The position numbers and the translations under genes were made by a program. 64,000 nt of DNA from Candidatus Protochlamydia naegleriophila (GTDB lineage Bacteria; Chlamydiota; Chlamydiia; Chlamydiales; Parachlamydiaceae). The notes beneath the pieces are model-generated. The model worked only from the letters and a program-made list of their open reading frames with translations, was not told where the DNA came from and did no database searches. The stretch spans positions 868,001 through 932,000 of the forward strand of contig NZ_LN879502.1 in NCBI RefSeq assembly GCF_001499655.1, read 5' to 3'. Of this stretch, positions 54,522-62,988 are shown in pieces (position 1 is the stretch's first letter; each line of letters starts with the position of its first letter).

Positions 54522-55361
54522 TCAGATTTGTTGGAGCCAATCGTTAAGTTGTTGTTTAAGCTCGTTTGAGCGGCGTTGTAGCTGGGATAAGTCTTGTTCG
54601 ATTATTTGATGAAAATGGACGAGTTGTTTATGTGCATCTGTAAAGACGGTATCTAGGTGTTTAAAGCTCCAAGGGGTTTGACACTGTTTTTTTAACTGCT
54701 CTAGAAAAGGCAAAAAGTCTTTTAGTACAATTTGATGGTGCATTCCAGCCGTTTGTTGGCTGAGCGTTTGAAGGCGTGGTAAAAAGCGTTGAATGGCTTG
54801 ATGACAAGTTAATAGCTGTTTTTCAATGACCAGATTGGGGCTCGTTCCAAGAATATAATTCAATATTCCAATTCCCTTGATTGTTTGACGATGTTGAATG
54901 GCGTAGTGGAGGTGGTTGCTCAGATCCTTGGTAAATTGTTTTAAGTCGAGAAACTGCTCTTCAAGAGTCAGAGAGATTTGATAGTCTTTCCACCGGTTTT
55001 CCCACTCTTGCTGATAGGAAGGGTAGACGGTCCAAATGCATGTAAGCAAGGCTTGTTGCTTGAGGCGCAACTCTTCTTCAGACAAGTCTTCCGATTCATC
55101 TAACAGGAGATCGATTTCTTGTTTTTTCCGTTTTAACTCCTGCAACTGTTGTTGCCGAAGAGGCTGTTTGTGGGGTTCTGGTAATGAGTCTTGCTCTGGG
55201 AGATGATAAGGATCGATTTCAACTTCTTCTTGGAGGCGTCCGATCATTTTTTCGCATTCTTCACGCTGGCTTGCCAGGTGGGCATGGGATTGGTAGAGCT
55301 GCTCTGCTTTTTTCAATTCTAGGCGTAAGCGAATAATATCGGCGTGAGTTAATGGGGTCAT
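54522..55361 (-). CDS. Coiled-coil protein, unknown function
   Basis: 279 residues, no signal peptide, Gln/Leu/Glu-rich. Long helical segments (about 5-45, 65-100, 240-279) with strong heptad character, and a middle region ('HYAIQHRQTIKGIGILNYIL'). No family recognised. It sits between the Slc1-like gene and ssb on the opposite strand, a place with no counterpart in C. trachomatis that I know of. Could be a structural or secreted protein. Confidence 0.75.
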   Translation of the reverse strand: MTPLTHADIIRLRLELKKAEQLYQSHAHLASQREECEKMIGRLQEEVEIDPYHLPEQDSLPEPHKQPLRQQQLQELKRKKQEIDLLLDESEDLSEEELRLKQQALLTCIWTVYPSYQQEWENRWKDYQISLTLEEQFLDLKQFTKDLSNHLHYAIQHRQTIKGIGILNYILGTSPNLVIEKQLLTCHQAIQRFLPRLQTLSQQTAGMHHQIVLKDFLPFLEQLKKQCQTPWSFKHLDTVFTDAHKQLVHFHQIIEQDLSQLQRRSNELKQQLNDWLQQI

Positions 55362-55663
55362 AAGTCTGATGCATGTATTTTAAAGTGGAAGGCTGGCTTT
55401 TACTTGTACGCTTTCTACACAATGATGTCTAATGATCTTTTTGTTGCAAGGGTTTAATTTCTTTTTGAATACTCGAAATAAACCCTTTTGTGTTACTCTG
55501 TTGTAATTCTGGGCTCTTTTATGGTTCTTGTTATTTTGCGCATGTTGCACTTCTTTAGTTTAAGATTGTTGATGGCTGGTAACGAGAGTCATAAAAGAGC
55601 TCACAAACCCATGAAATCGGTTAGTGGGAAGATTGATTGAATCCATAAAAGAGGGCTGCAGAC
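55362..55663. other. Divergent intergenic interval upstream of ssb
   Basis: Should contain promoters for both the coiled-coil gene and ssb. A T-rich stretch near 55440-55500 contains sigma-70-like hexamers but no single good pair. No gene. Confidence 0.4.
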
Positions 55664-56164
55664 ATGTTTATTGTAAATATTGCCGGTCGTTTAGGCAAAG
55701 ATCCAGAAACGCGCTTTACCCCAAGCGGGCAAAAAGTGACATCCTTTAATATTGCCACGACTCAACGCAAGGGTAAAGAAGACATTACGATTTGGATACG
55801 CGTCACTGTTTGGGGTGATCGTTTCGATAAAATCATGTCCTATTTAAAGAAGGGAAGTGCAGCGATCGTGGTTGGTAAAATGAATCCGCCATCTAGCTAC
55901 ACAGATAAAGAAGGGCGCACGCAAATTAGCTTAGAAATGACTGCCGATATGATAGAGTTCAGTCCTTTTGGCAATCCTGATCGTGCAGCCGAGCAGTCTG
56001 GACAGCAAGGGGGCTATAGCTCTCAAGAGCAAGGTAGCTATGATAATAACCAATATTCGCAGCAGAATTCTTACAATAAGCCGCAACAGCAAAATTATGG
56101 GTCTTACACGAATGCAGGACAGGGTCAGCATACGACAATTGATGATGACGCCCTTCCCTTTTAA
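55664..56164 (+). CDS. ssb: Single-stranded DNA-binding protein
   Basis: 166 residues. N-terminal OB fold (1-110, 'NIAGRLGKDPETRFTPSGQKV', 'TIWIRVTVWGDRFDKI'), a Gln/Asn/Tyr/Gly-rich linker and the acidic C-terminal tip 'DDDALPF' that recruits partner proteins. Follows CT044's place before pepA. The pepA start is only 13 bases after this stop, so the two are one operon. Confidence 0.97.
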   Translation: MFIVNIAGRLGKDPETRFTPSGQKVTSFNIATTQRKGKEDITIWIRVTVWGDRFDKIMSYLKKGSAAIVVGKMNPPSSYTDKEGRTQISLEMTADMIEFSPFGNPDRAAEQSGQQGGYSSQEQGSYDNNQYSQQNSYNKPQQQNYGSYTNAGQGQHTTIDDDALPF

Positions 56165-56176
56165 GGAGTATAGAAC

Positions 56177-57682
56177 ATGGAACTCGTACATTTAACGCAG
56201 TTTGAAAAAAGAAAAAAAGCCGACCTCTTAGTTCTGCCTTTTTGGAAAGGAGCTTCCCGTCCTGAAGAGGCAACGACTTACAAGCTTCAAATTCCTCTAT
56301 TAACCGCCGTTTTAAAAATGGGCGATTTTCAAGGGAAAGAAGGGGAAGTCTTATTCTTGTACGCTGAAGGACAGGCTGAGAGCCGCATAGCTTTGCTGGG
56401 GTTAGGGCCAAAAGACAAAATGACCCTCGAATCCCTTAGAAAGAGCTATGGGGCCCTGTCGAAGGCTTGTTTAGCGAAAAAATTCAAAACGTTGAATGTC
56501 GCTGTTCCTTTGAGCGATCGTTTGACGGACCAAGAAAGAATGGCAGGTGTTGCAGAAGGGCTTTTGCTTCCCAATTACGTGTATGATCGCCTGAAGAGCC
56601 CTAATCCTGAAGATGCAGACGAGGCTATTCTGCTGCAGAAAGTAACGTTTATCAGCGATGATAAAAATGCTTTAGAGCATGCCGAAGAGGTGGCAGCCAT
56701 TTGCGATGGCGTGGATTATGCACGCGATTTGATCAATGGCAATGCTGACGAAGTAACTCCTCAGTATTTGGCGCAATGCGCTCATGGACTTGCAAAAGAG
56801 CATAAGCAGATCAAGACGACCGTTTTTGATAAAAAGCGGATCGAAAAAGAGGAGATGGGACTTCTTCTGGCAGTCAATCGCGGCTCAGCGCTCGAACCTG
56901 CCTTCATCATCATGGAGTACAAGGGAAACCCCAAATCTTCTGATCATACGGTCATCATTGGCAAAGGAATTACCTATGATACGGGTGGATTGAATATTAA
57001 GCCAACGGGCGGCATGGAAACAATGAAGTGCGATATGTCTGGGGCAGCGGCTTGTTTTGGCACCTTGCTGGCAGTCTGCAATTTAGGCCTCAAAGTCAAT
57101 CTAACGGCCGTGATTCCTGCGACTGAAAATAGCGTTGATGCCAACAGCTTTAAGCCTGGCGATGTATATCGCAGCTATTTGGGTAAGACGGTAGAAATGA
57201 TGAATTCCGATGCTGAAGGGCGTTTGGTTTTAGCAGATGCATTGGCCTATGCGTGTCAAAAGCTTAAACCGACTCGCATCATCGATTTGGCGACTTTAAC
57301 AGGGGCAATCGAGATTTCACTTGGTTCAGAAGCTTCAGGGATCATGAGTACAGATGATGGGCTGGCTAATGCCTTGATGGAAGCTGGTGAGCAGACTTTT
57401 GAACGTTTATGGCGCATGCCGCTTTATGATGAATATAAAGAACGGTTGAAGTCTGACATTGCCGATTTTAAGAGCTGGAATGGGCGCTCAGCGAGCTCCT
57501 GTGTTGCGGCAACCTTTTTGAAATTTTTTGTTGAAGATACCATTCCTTGGGCACATTTGGATATTGCTGGAACGGCCTATGTGACTGAACCTAAGAAGTA
57601 TATGCCTAAATATGCGTCAGGGGTTGGTGTTCGTTTGCTCGTAGAATTTTTAAAGCGCTTACCGGTTTCTAAAAGGTCTTAA
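56177..57682 (+). CDS. pepA: Leucyl aminopeptidase (M17)
   Basis: 501 residues. Releases N-terminal amino acids using two metal ions. The catalytic domain shows 'VIIGKGITYDTGGLNIKP' (metal-binding Lys and Asp), 'MKCDMSGAAACFG' and the signature 'MNSDAEGRLVLADALAYA', with 'DLATLTGAIEISLG' next. AAGGAG before the ATG. Operon with ssb upstream and asd downstream (asd starts 5 bases after the stop). Same place as CT045. Confidence 0.97.
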   Translation: MELVHLTQFEKRKKADLLVLPFWKGASRPEEATTYKLQIPLLTAVLKMGDFQGKEGEVLFLYAEGQAESRIALLGLGPKDKMTLESLRKSYGALSKACLAKKFKTLNVAVPLSDRLTDQERMAGVAEGLLLPNYVYDRLKSPNPEDADEAILLQKVTFISDDKNALEHAEEVAAICDGVDYARDLINGNADEVTPQYLAQCAHGLAKEHKQIKTTVFDKKRIEKEEMGLLLAVNRGSALEPAFIIMEYKGNPKSSDHTVIIGKGITYDTGGLNIKPTGGMETMKCDMSGAAACFGTLLAVCNLGLKVNLTAVIPATENSVDANSFKPGDVYRSYLGKTVEMMNSDAEGRLVLADALAYACQKLKPTRIIDLATLTGAIEISLGSEASGIMSTDDGLANALMEAGEQTFERLWRMPLYDEYKERLKSDIADFKSWNGRSASSCVAATFLKFFVEDTIPWAHLDIAGTAYVTEPKKYMPKYASGVGVRLLVEFLKRLPVSKRS

Positions 57683-57687
57683 ATGCT

Positions 57688-58761
57688 ATGATGAGCGGTG
57701 ATTTCTTTTTTCGTAATAAGATTCGCGTAGCCATTTTAGGTGCGACGGGATGTGTGGGTCAAAAGTTTGTTCAACTTCTCGATAAGCACCCCTGGTTTGA
57801 AATCACAGCTCTTTGCGCTTCTGAGCGATCGGTTGGCAAGCGCTACAAGGACGCGGTCAATTGGCTTTTGCAAACGCCGCTGCCAGCCTCCATTGCAGAG
57901 ATGGAGGTGTTGCCTTGTTCTCCCGCGCTCGATTGCCAGCTGGTCTTTTCGGGCCTCGACTCGTCTGTTGCAGGTTCTATTGAAACGGAATTTGCACAGG
58001 CAGGCTACCTAGTTGTCTCGAATAGCCGCAATCATCGCATGGACCCAGCTGTGCCTCTAGTCATTGGTGAAGTCAATGCTGATCACCTCAACCTGGCCAA
58101 TGCTCAGAGTCATGGGAAGGGAAAGATTGTGACCAATCCTAACTGTTCAGTCATTGGGCTGGTGCTTGCCTTAAAACCGCTAATGGATCAATTCGGCCTT
58201 GAGGCTGTTCAAGTCGTGACTATGCAAGCCATTTCTGGTGCGGGTTACCCTGGGATCGCGAGTTTGGATATCTTTGACAATGTCATACCCTATATAGACG
58301 GCGAAGAGGACAAGCTTGAAACGGAGCCTCTAAAAATCCTGGGACGCTTCCAAGAGCAGGCGATTATTCCGGCTGACTTCAAAATCAGCGCCCAGTGCAA
58401 CCGGGTGGCTGTCACGGATGGGCATATGGCGTGTGTTTCGGTAAAATTGAAGCAAAAGGCTTCTCAGGAAGCACTCATTCAGGCATGGTGCCAGTTTAAT
58501 GGAGAGCCCCAGCAATTGCAGCTCCCTTCGGCTCCTTTTCAACCCATTCACTATTTCGATCATCCTTCTTATCCCCAAACTAGGCTGCATCGCTCTCTCG
58601 ACAAGGAAATGGCGGTCAGTATCGGTCGTTTGCGCCCTTGTCCTTTATTGGACTATAAATTTGTCGTTCTTTCGCATAACACTATGCGCGGTGCTGCAGG
58701 CTCTGCCCTACTCAATGCCGAGCTGCTCCTCAAAAAAGGATGGATCTACTGGGCAACTTAA
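57688..58761 (+). CDS. asd: Aspartate-semialdehyde dehydrogenase
   Basis: 357 residues. Reduces aspartyl phosphate to the semialdehyde on the way to diaminopimelate, lysine, threonine and methionine. 'VAILGATGCVGQKFVQLLD' (NADP-binding), the catalytic cysteine in 'TNPNCSVIGLVLAL', and 'MQAISGAGYPGIASLDI' are all typical. In C. trachomatis asd lies in a dap/lysC cluster, not after pepA, so its position here is unusual. Five bases after pepA, clearly co-transcribed. An ATG at 57688 or 57691 is the start. Confidence 0.94.
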   Translation: MMSGDFFFRNKIRVAILGATGCVGQKFVQLLDKHPWFEITALCASERSVGKRYKDAVNWLLQTPLPASIAEMEVLPCSPALDCQLVFSGLDSSVAGSIETEFAQAGYLVVSNSRNHRMDPAVPLVIGEVNADHLNLANAQSHGKGKIVTNPNCSVIGLVLALKPLMDQFGLEAVQVVTMQAISGAGYPGIASLDIFDNVIPYIDGEEDKLETEPLKILGRFQEQAIIPADFKISAQCNRVAVTDGHMACVSVKLKQKASQEALIQAWCQFNGEPQQLQLPSAPFQPIHYFDHPSYPQTRLHRSLDKEMAVSIGRLRPCPLLDYKFVVLSHNTMRGAAGSALLNAELLLKKGWIYWAT

Positions 58762-59370
58762 AAGCTCTCACCAGCCAGCCAATTTTTGGCAGTTCTTGAA
58801 TAGAGATTTAGTTTTCCTTTGTCGTGTTATATCAAGCTTGATCAGTCGCTCTCCGAGCTCTTATTATTTTTTATCTCGTTACCCATAATTCCTCGCTAGG
58901 CTCGTCACTATGGGCTTTAAAATCAGTCGACCTGCCGGCCTCTCACAGCGTCCATTACCCTCTAAAAAAGATTACTCTCTTATGACCTCGATGCTATGCC
59001 GTTGAATTATCCAGTTCTACGAAGCGTGTAACAAGTGGCTTGGCAGGAATGAATAGATTGGAAACACTTCTTGAATGGCTTTAGGAGATCTAAATAGAAC
59101 GGAATTGTAGGTTACTTAATTATAACGATTTGGAAAGTTGGCTTTACCGCTATTCTCTCTCAAGCTCCATCCATTTTTTTGCCTTTACCAGCCACTGTCC
59201 GCTTTAAGGCCCGGTCTTGCGACCTCTAATAAATCAAAGGCCTTTATTACTTCTCGGGACTGGAGCAAACATTCCCCATCATTAGACTGAAACATTTGCC
59301 ATTCTGCATATTGGCACGCCGCTTGCATATTAACTAAAACGTACCCATCAACACAAAAAGGAGGTGTCAG
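58762..59370. other. Intergenic interval with a repeat copy
   Basis: Contains repeat copy C (58840-58950) and the promoter region of the small basic-protein gene. A frame on the minus strand (59185-59475) overlaps the small gene and is judged a shadow. Confidence 0.5.
58840..58950 (+). repeat. Copy C of the dispersed intergenic repeat
   Basis: 'GATCAGTCGCTCTCCGAG', a T-rich spacer, then 'CTATGGGCTTTAAAATCAGT' and 'CGACCTGCCGGCCTCTCACA'. The same boxes in the same order occur in copy A (25619-25732) and in the left part of the inverted-repeat element. Confidence 0.6.
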
Positions 59371-59460
59371 ATGGCTAAACGAAAAATAGAGCGCGAAAGT
59401 GCAAAAGGCAAAGCGAAGAAAGGCGCAAAAAAAGTTAAGAAAGGAAAATTGGAAAGCTAA
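59371..59460 (+). CDS. Very small lysine-rich basic protein (29 residues)
   Basis: Short frame starting MAKRKIERESAKGKAKKG; 11 Lys and 2 Arg in 29 residues. It is preceded by a near-perfect ribosome-binding site (AAAAAGGAGG, 6 bases before the ATG) and followed by an intrinsic terminator, so it looks expressed. In C. trachomatis the gene hctB (Hc2, a Lys/Ala-rich DNA-condensing protein) lies in this position after pepA. This may be a minimal or remnant Hc2-like nucleoid peptide, but similarity over so short a length proves little. Confidence 0.6.
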   Translation: MAKRKIERESAKGKAKKGAKKVKKGKLES

Positions 59461-59481
59461 TGCACGGATGCACATTCCCGC

Positions 59482-59512
59482 AAGCGCGGCTCTTGCAGCC
59501 GCGCTTGTCTTT
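59482..59512 (+). terminator. Intrinsic terminator of the small basic gene
   Basis: 10-base arms (AAGCGCGGCT and complement), 5-base loop, then a T-rich tract. Confidence 0.85.
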
Positions 59513-59610
59513 TTAGTGATAAGGTTTTAGGGGTTTAAGGGTTTTTAAAATGAGTGTTTGGCATGAAAGTTGCAATTTCAAGGATGTAACGGATTGAAAA
59601 GGAGGTAACT

Positions 59611-59805
59611 ATGGGACCTAAAAAGATTGATAAGCATGAAGAGGAAGGAAAGGAAGAAGGAGCATTTATAGAAGAGAGTGGTCAACCGCTTGTCAATCCT
59701 CTCAATCCGGTTGCTCCTATTCGTCCTCGCATTCAAACGGCTGAAGGCTGGAAAAGAACTCAGCTGAAGAAGCGTCGTGAAAAACAGCAAAAGGCCAAAG
59801 GTTGA
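59611..59805 (+). CDS. Small charged protein (64 residues), unknown function
   Basis: MGPKKIDKHEEEGKEEGAF... then a Pro/Val-rich middle ('PLNPVAPIRPR') and a basic tail ('LKKRREKQQKAKG'). Again AAAAGGAGG lies 6 bases before the ATG, which supports expression. No family recognised. It follows the Lys-rich peptide gene after a terminator, so has its own promoter. The strongly basic end suggests nucleic-acid binding (inference). Confidence 0.65.
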   Translation: MGPKKIDKHEEEGKEEGAFIEESGQPLVNPLNPVAPIRPRIQTAEGWKRTQLKKRREKQQKAKG

Positions 59806-59971
59806 AACATTTCCACGCTTGGTTTATGCTAGTGCCCAACTATGGAATTATTCCTGCGCAGAGAGGCCTTCTTTCTTGCGATGGGTACTAAACCTTTAAA
59901 AGAGTTTGTCTAGTGAGGCGATGGCCTTAAGATGAGCCCTTGTTTATGGAGTAAGGATCTCCCGATTAACT

Positions 59972-61015
59972 GTGAAATACGATAACAGCCGCGCTTTTGA
60001 GAAACATCTGGAAGGGGCGGCTCCGAATCATTTCAGCCGCCTCTATCTTATTTTAGGTAAGGATCCGGTAGAGCAGCGCGAAGCGGTCGAATGTACGCTT
60101 AAGGCTTTGCAGCCTTCCCTGCAAGCACGAGAATTTGCCCTTAAAATAATGGATGGCAATCAACTAACCTTAGATGTCTTGTTGAGCGATCTGTATTCAA
60201 ATACTTTTTTTGCAGATCAACGCATTTTTTGGATTCAACACGCTGATAAGCTAAAGAAGAATCTCATCGAGGCGCTTGAGAAATATTTTGCCCGCATCTC
60301 CTCTTCCCAATATTTAATTTTAACGGCTCCGAGCTGGATGAAGCAGACGAACTTTTACAAGGCTGTTGAAAAGGAAGGGGTAATTTTAGAAATGGCAGAG
60401 CCTAAGCCATGGGAAAAAGAAAAGCGGCTTGTTGACTGGGCGACAAAGCAATTAGCTGCGAAGCGCAAAGTCATTTCCTATCAAGTGTGCCAGGCCCTTG
60501 TCAAGCAAACGGGACTGGATTCTTTGCTATTAGATCAAGAATTGGAAAAATTGCTCTGCTACATTGGCGAGCGCCCAGAAATTACCATTCAAGATATTGT
60601 CAAAATTTGCAATTATCAGCCTTCCGATACGGTTTGGCAGCTGGGCGAAGCTATTTTTCGCCGAGATGCGGCAGCATCCATCCATATGGCATATTCTATG
60701 CAAATGGACGGACAACCTCTTTTACCTCTTTTGCGACAAATCCGCTCGCAATTTCAGACACAGTTTCACGTTTGCCTATTGCTTGCGCAAGGCAAGACGT
60801 CTCAAGAGGTGGCTTTAGAATTTCCCTATCTTAAGGGGAATCTTCTAGATCGTACAATGCAACAAGCGCAGCGGTATGGACTAGAATCTTTTAGACAAGG
60901 ACTTTTAGCTATCGATGCGACCGAGATGCGAGCTAAAAATTCGCAAGTCGATGAAAAATTATTGATGGAATTATTAATGATTCACTTAACCCGGACAGAT
61001 GAATTTTATGAGTGA
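59972..61015 (+). CDS. holA: DNA polymerase III delta subunit (HolA-like)
   Basis: 347 residues with a GTG start at 59972. 'LYLILGKDPVEQREAV' at the N-terminus, 'TFFADQRIFWIQHADKL', 'KYLILTAP'-like 'SQYLILTAPSW' and the C-terminal helical domain ('DQELEKLLCYIG', 'GQPLLPLLRQIRSQFQ') follow the delta-subunit pattern of the clamp loader. Divergent from E. coli HolA, as is usual. Matches the place of CT047. Its end overlaps the next gene by 8 bases. Confidence 0.8.
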   Translation: MKYDNSRAFEKHLEGAAPNHFSRLYLILGKDPVEQREAVECTLKALQPSLQAREFALKIMDGNQLTLDVLLSDLYSNTFFADQRIFWIQHADKLKKNLIEALEKYFARISSSQYLILTAPSWMKQTNFYKAVEKEGVILEMAEPKPWEKEKRLVDWATKQLAAKRKVISYQVCQALVKQTGLDSLLLDQELEKLLCYIGERPEITIQDIVKICNYQPSDTVWQLGEAIFRRDAAASIHMAYSMQMDGQPLLPLLRQIRSQFQTQFHVCLLLAQGKTSQEVALEFPYLKGNLLDRTMQQAQRYGLESFRQGLLAIDATEMRAKNSQVDEKLLMELLMIHLTRTDEFYE

Positions 61016-61730
61016 TAAACCTGCTTTATTATTATTGCCCAATCTATTAGGCGAGCATCGCCATGTAGAAGTTTTCCTACCCTCGAGTGTTGTTAAAGCC
61101 ATGCGGTCAATCGATGGTTTAATCGCAGAAAGCGAGGCAGCTGGGCGCCGTTATTTAACTCAGTTTGAGACCAAGAAGCCAGCAGCCGAAATCCCGATTG
61201 CTCTATTCAATGAGCATACACCCGATGATCACATCGATTTCTTGCTGGAGCCGATCATCAACGGCGAGCGCTGGGGATTGGTCTCCGATGCAGGGCTTCC
61301 ATGCATCGCAGATCCAGGCTCTAAATTGGTGCGACGTGCGCGTCAAAAAAGCCTAGTTGTGCAAAGCTTTGTGGGCCCATCTTCCATTTTGATGTCCTTG
61401 ATGCTATCTGGATTGCCTGGCCAGAAGTTCTTTTTCCATGGTTATTTAGATCGCGAACCAGAAAAGCGGCAGGCTCAGCTTAAACATCTTGTACAGATGG
61501 GTAAAGAAGAGCAAGCGACGCAAATTTTTATGGAAGCTCCTTACCGCAATGCTCACACGCTCGAGGCTGCTTTAAAAGTACTACCCAATCATGCATGGCT
61601 ATGTGTGGCCTGGGATTTGACCATGCCGACGCAAGGCGTCATTACGCAAACGGTCGAAAGCTGGAAAAAAAGCACCTTACCCAATTTGGAGAAGAAGCCA
61701 GCCATTTTCCTCGTCCACCTAGGCGATTAA
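61008..61730 (+). CDS. Tetrapyrrole-methylase-family protein (RsmI-like rRNA methyltransferase)
   Basis: 240 residues. SAM-dependent methylase of the TP-methylase fold: 'LLLPNLLGEH', 'GLVSDAGLPCIADPGSKLVRRA' with the family's DPG motif, 'VQSFVGPSSILMSLMLSGLP' and 'FHGYLDREPEKRQ'. RsmI methylates C1402 of 16S rRNA; the chlamydial CT048 group is a divergent variant. I took the ATG at 61008, which overlaps the holA stop; an in-frame ATG lies at 60999. Confidence 0.88.
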   Translation: MSDKPALLLLPNLLGEHRHVEVFLPSSVVKAMRSIDGLIAESEAAGRRYLTQFETKKPAAEIPIALFNEHTPDDHIDFLLEPIINGERWGLVSDAGLPCIADPGSKLVRRARQKSLVVQSFVGPSSILMSLMLSGLPGQKFFFHGYLDREPEKRQAQLKHLVQMGKEEQATQIFMEAPYRNAHTLEAALKVLPNHAWLCVAWDLTMPTQGVITQTVESWKKSTLPNLEKKPAIFLVHLGD

Positions 61731-61830
61731 TCATTCATTTGGACGTTCGTTGTTTTTATTCCCACCGTTTCTTGCTTATTGCGTGTCACGGTGGGCTTTA
61801 TACCCTTGAGGCTTTTGCGAAAACTTGCCT

Positions 61831-62988
61831 CTAAATGAGTTCTGTGGCTACCGTGTCGTAAAATAAGATCCCTTTCTTGGTCAATTTCCAACACCCTTTG
61901 CTATGGCTGAAAAAGCCTTCTTGCAGGAGATATTCTAACGTTTGCAATGTCTCTTGACTTAAGGCTCCGTGGCGTCTTTCAAATTCAGATTGCAAAATCC
62001 CTTGGCAGAGGCGGATTTGAATCACAAATAATTCTTTTAAGTGTGCCTCGGCATCGAGCTGCTCTTCGAAATCGATGGGTGAATGGCCCGACTTTAGGGC
62101 GCGGTAGTATTTGCCTAAATGGGCAATGTTGCGAAAACGCTTCCCTTGCCAGTAACTAAAGGCCGAGGGGCCGAATCCCAAGAAAGGGCGTGCAGTCCAG
62201 TAGCCTGTATTGTGCCTGGAATAGAATCCAGGTTTGGCAAAGGCCGAAATCTCATATTGCTCCAAGCCAAAATTTGTCAAGCGCTCGATGGCGCTATTAT
62301 ACATGGCAAGGCTGGCTTCTTCATTCGGCAGTAAGGGGGTCAGCTCGGCCTGCTTCTTGAAGAAGATGGTGTGAGGTTCAATGGTAAGGTTGTAAAGGGA
62401 AAGATGAGAGAGGGGAAGAGAGCGAATGTATTCGAGAGTCATTTCCCAGTGGTGCAGGCTTTGTTTGGGCAGGTCGTACATTAAATCGACGGAGATATTG
62501 CTTATACCGGCTTGATAGGTGTCTTGGACCGCTTTTATGGCAAGTGAGGGGCTGTGGAGCCGGCCCAGAAGGGTTAATAGATCTGGATCGAGAGTTTGAA
62601 TGCCTAGGCTTGCCCGGTTGATCCCGGCTTGCGCATAGGCCTGCATCAAAGCCGGCTGTGCATTTTCTGGATTGACTTCTAGGGTGATTTCAGTTTGCGA
62701 AAAATCGAAGGGGAGAGAGTGATGAATCATTTCCAAGATCGAGCGGATTCGATCGGGGCCAAAGAGCGAGGGCGTTCCGCCCCCAAAATAGATGGTTGCA
62801 ATCGACTTGTCTTGCAAGAATGGGAGCATACGCTCCCATTCTAATTTAAAGCCTTCAAGCAATTGATTCTTTAGAGGCTCTTGGTCGGGAAGCACATAAA
62901 AGTGGCAATACTCACATTTGCGCGTGCAAAAAGGGATGTGAAAGTAAAGACTGGCTTCCTTAGAAGAGGGGTTACCAATCGTTAGCAT
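61831..62988 (-). CDS. hemW: Radical SAM protein HemW (heme chaperone family)
   Basis: 385 residues. The radical-SAM cluster motif is 'HIPFCTRKCEYCHFYV' (CxxxCxxC), and 'YFGGGTPSLFGPDRI' is the SAM-binding motif. Old annotation calls this family oxygen-independent coproporphyrinogen oxidase, but 'HNTGYW' and the C-terminal helix-turn domain ('LEYLLQEGFFSHSKGCWKLT') fit HemW, a heme chaperone. Overlaps the next upstream gene by 17 bases. Same neighbourhood as CT052. Confidence 0.92.
   Translation of the reverse strand: MLTIGNPSSKEASLYFHIPFCTRKCEYCHFYVLPDQEPLKNQLLEGFKLEWERMLPFLQDKSIATIYFGGGTPSLFGPDRIRSILEMIHHSLPFDFSQTEITLEVNPENAQPALMQAYAQAGINRASLGIQTLDPDLLTLLGRLHSPSLAIKAVQDTYQAGISNISVDLMYDLPKQSLHHWEMTLEYIRSLPLSHLSLYNLTIEPHTIFFKKQAELTPLLPNEEASLAMYNSAIERLTNFGLEQYEISAFAKPGFYSRHNTGYWTARPFLGFGPSAFSYWQGKRFRNIAHLGKYYRALKSGHSPIDFEEQLDAEAHLKELFVIQIRLCQGILQSEFERRHGALSQETLQTLEYLLQEGFFSHSKGCWKLTKKGILFYDTVATELI

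Noticed and set aside
59185-59475. Minus-strand frame over the small basic-protein gene
   Set aside because: It is antisense to the Lys-rich gene with its good start and terminator; Phe-rich composition is the mirror of Lys codons.
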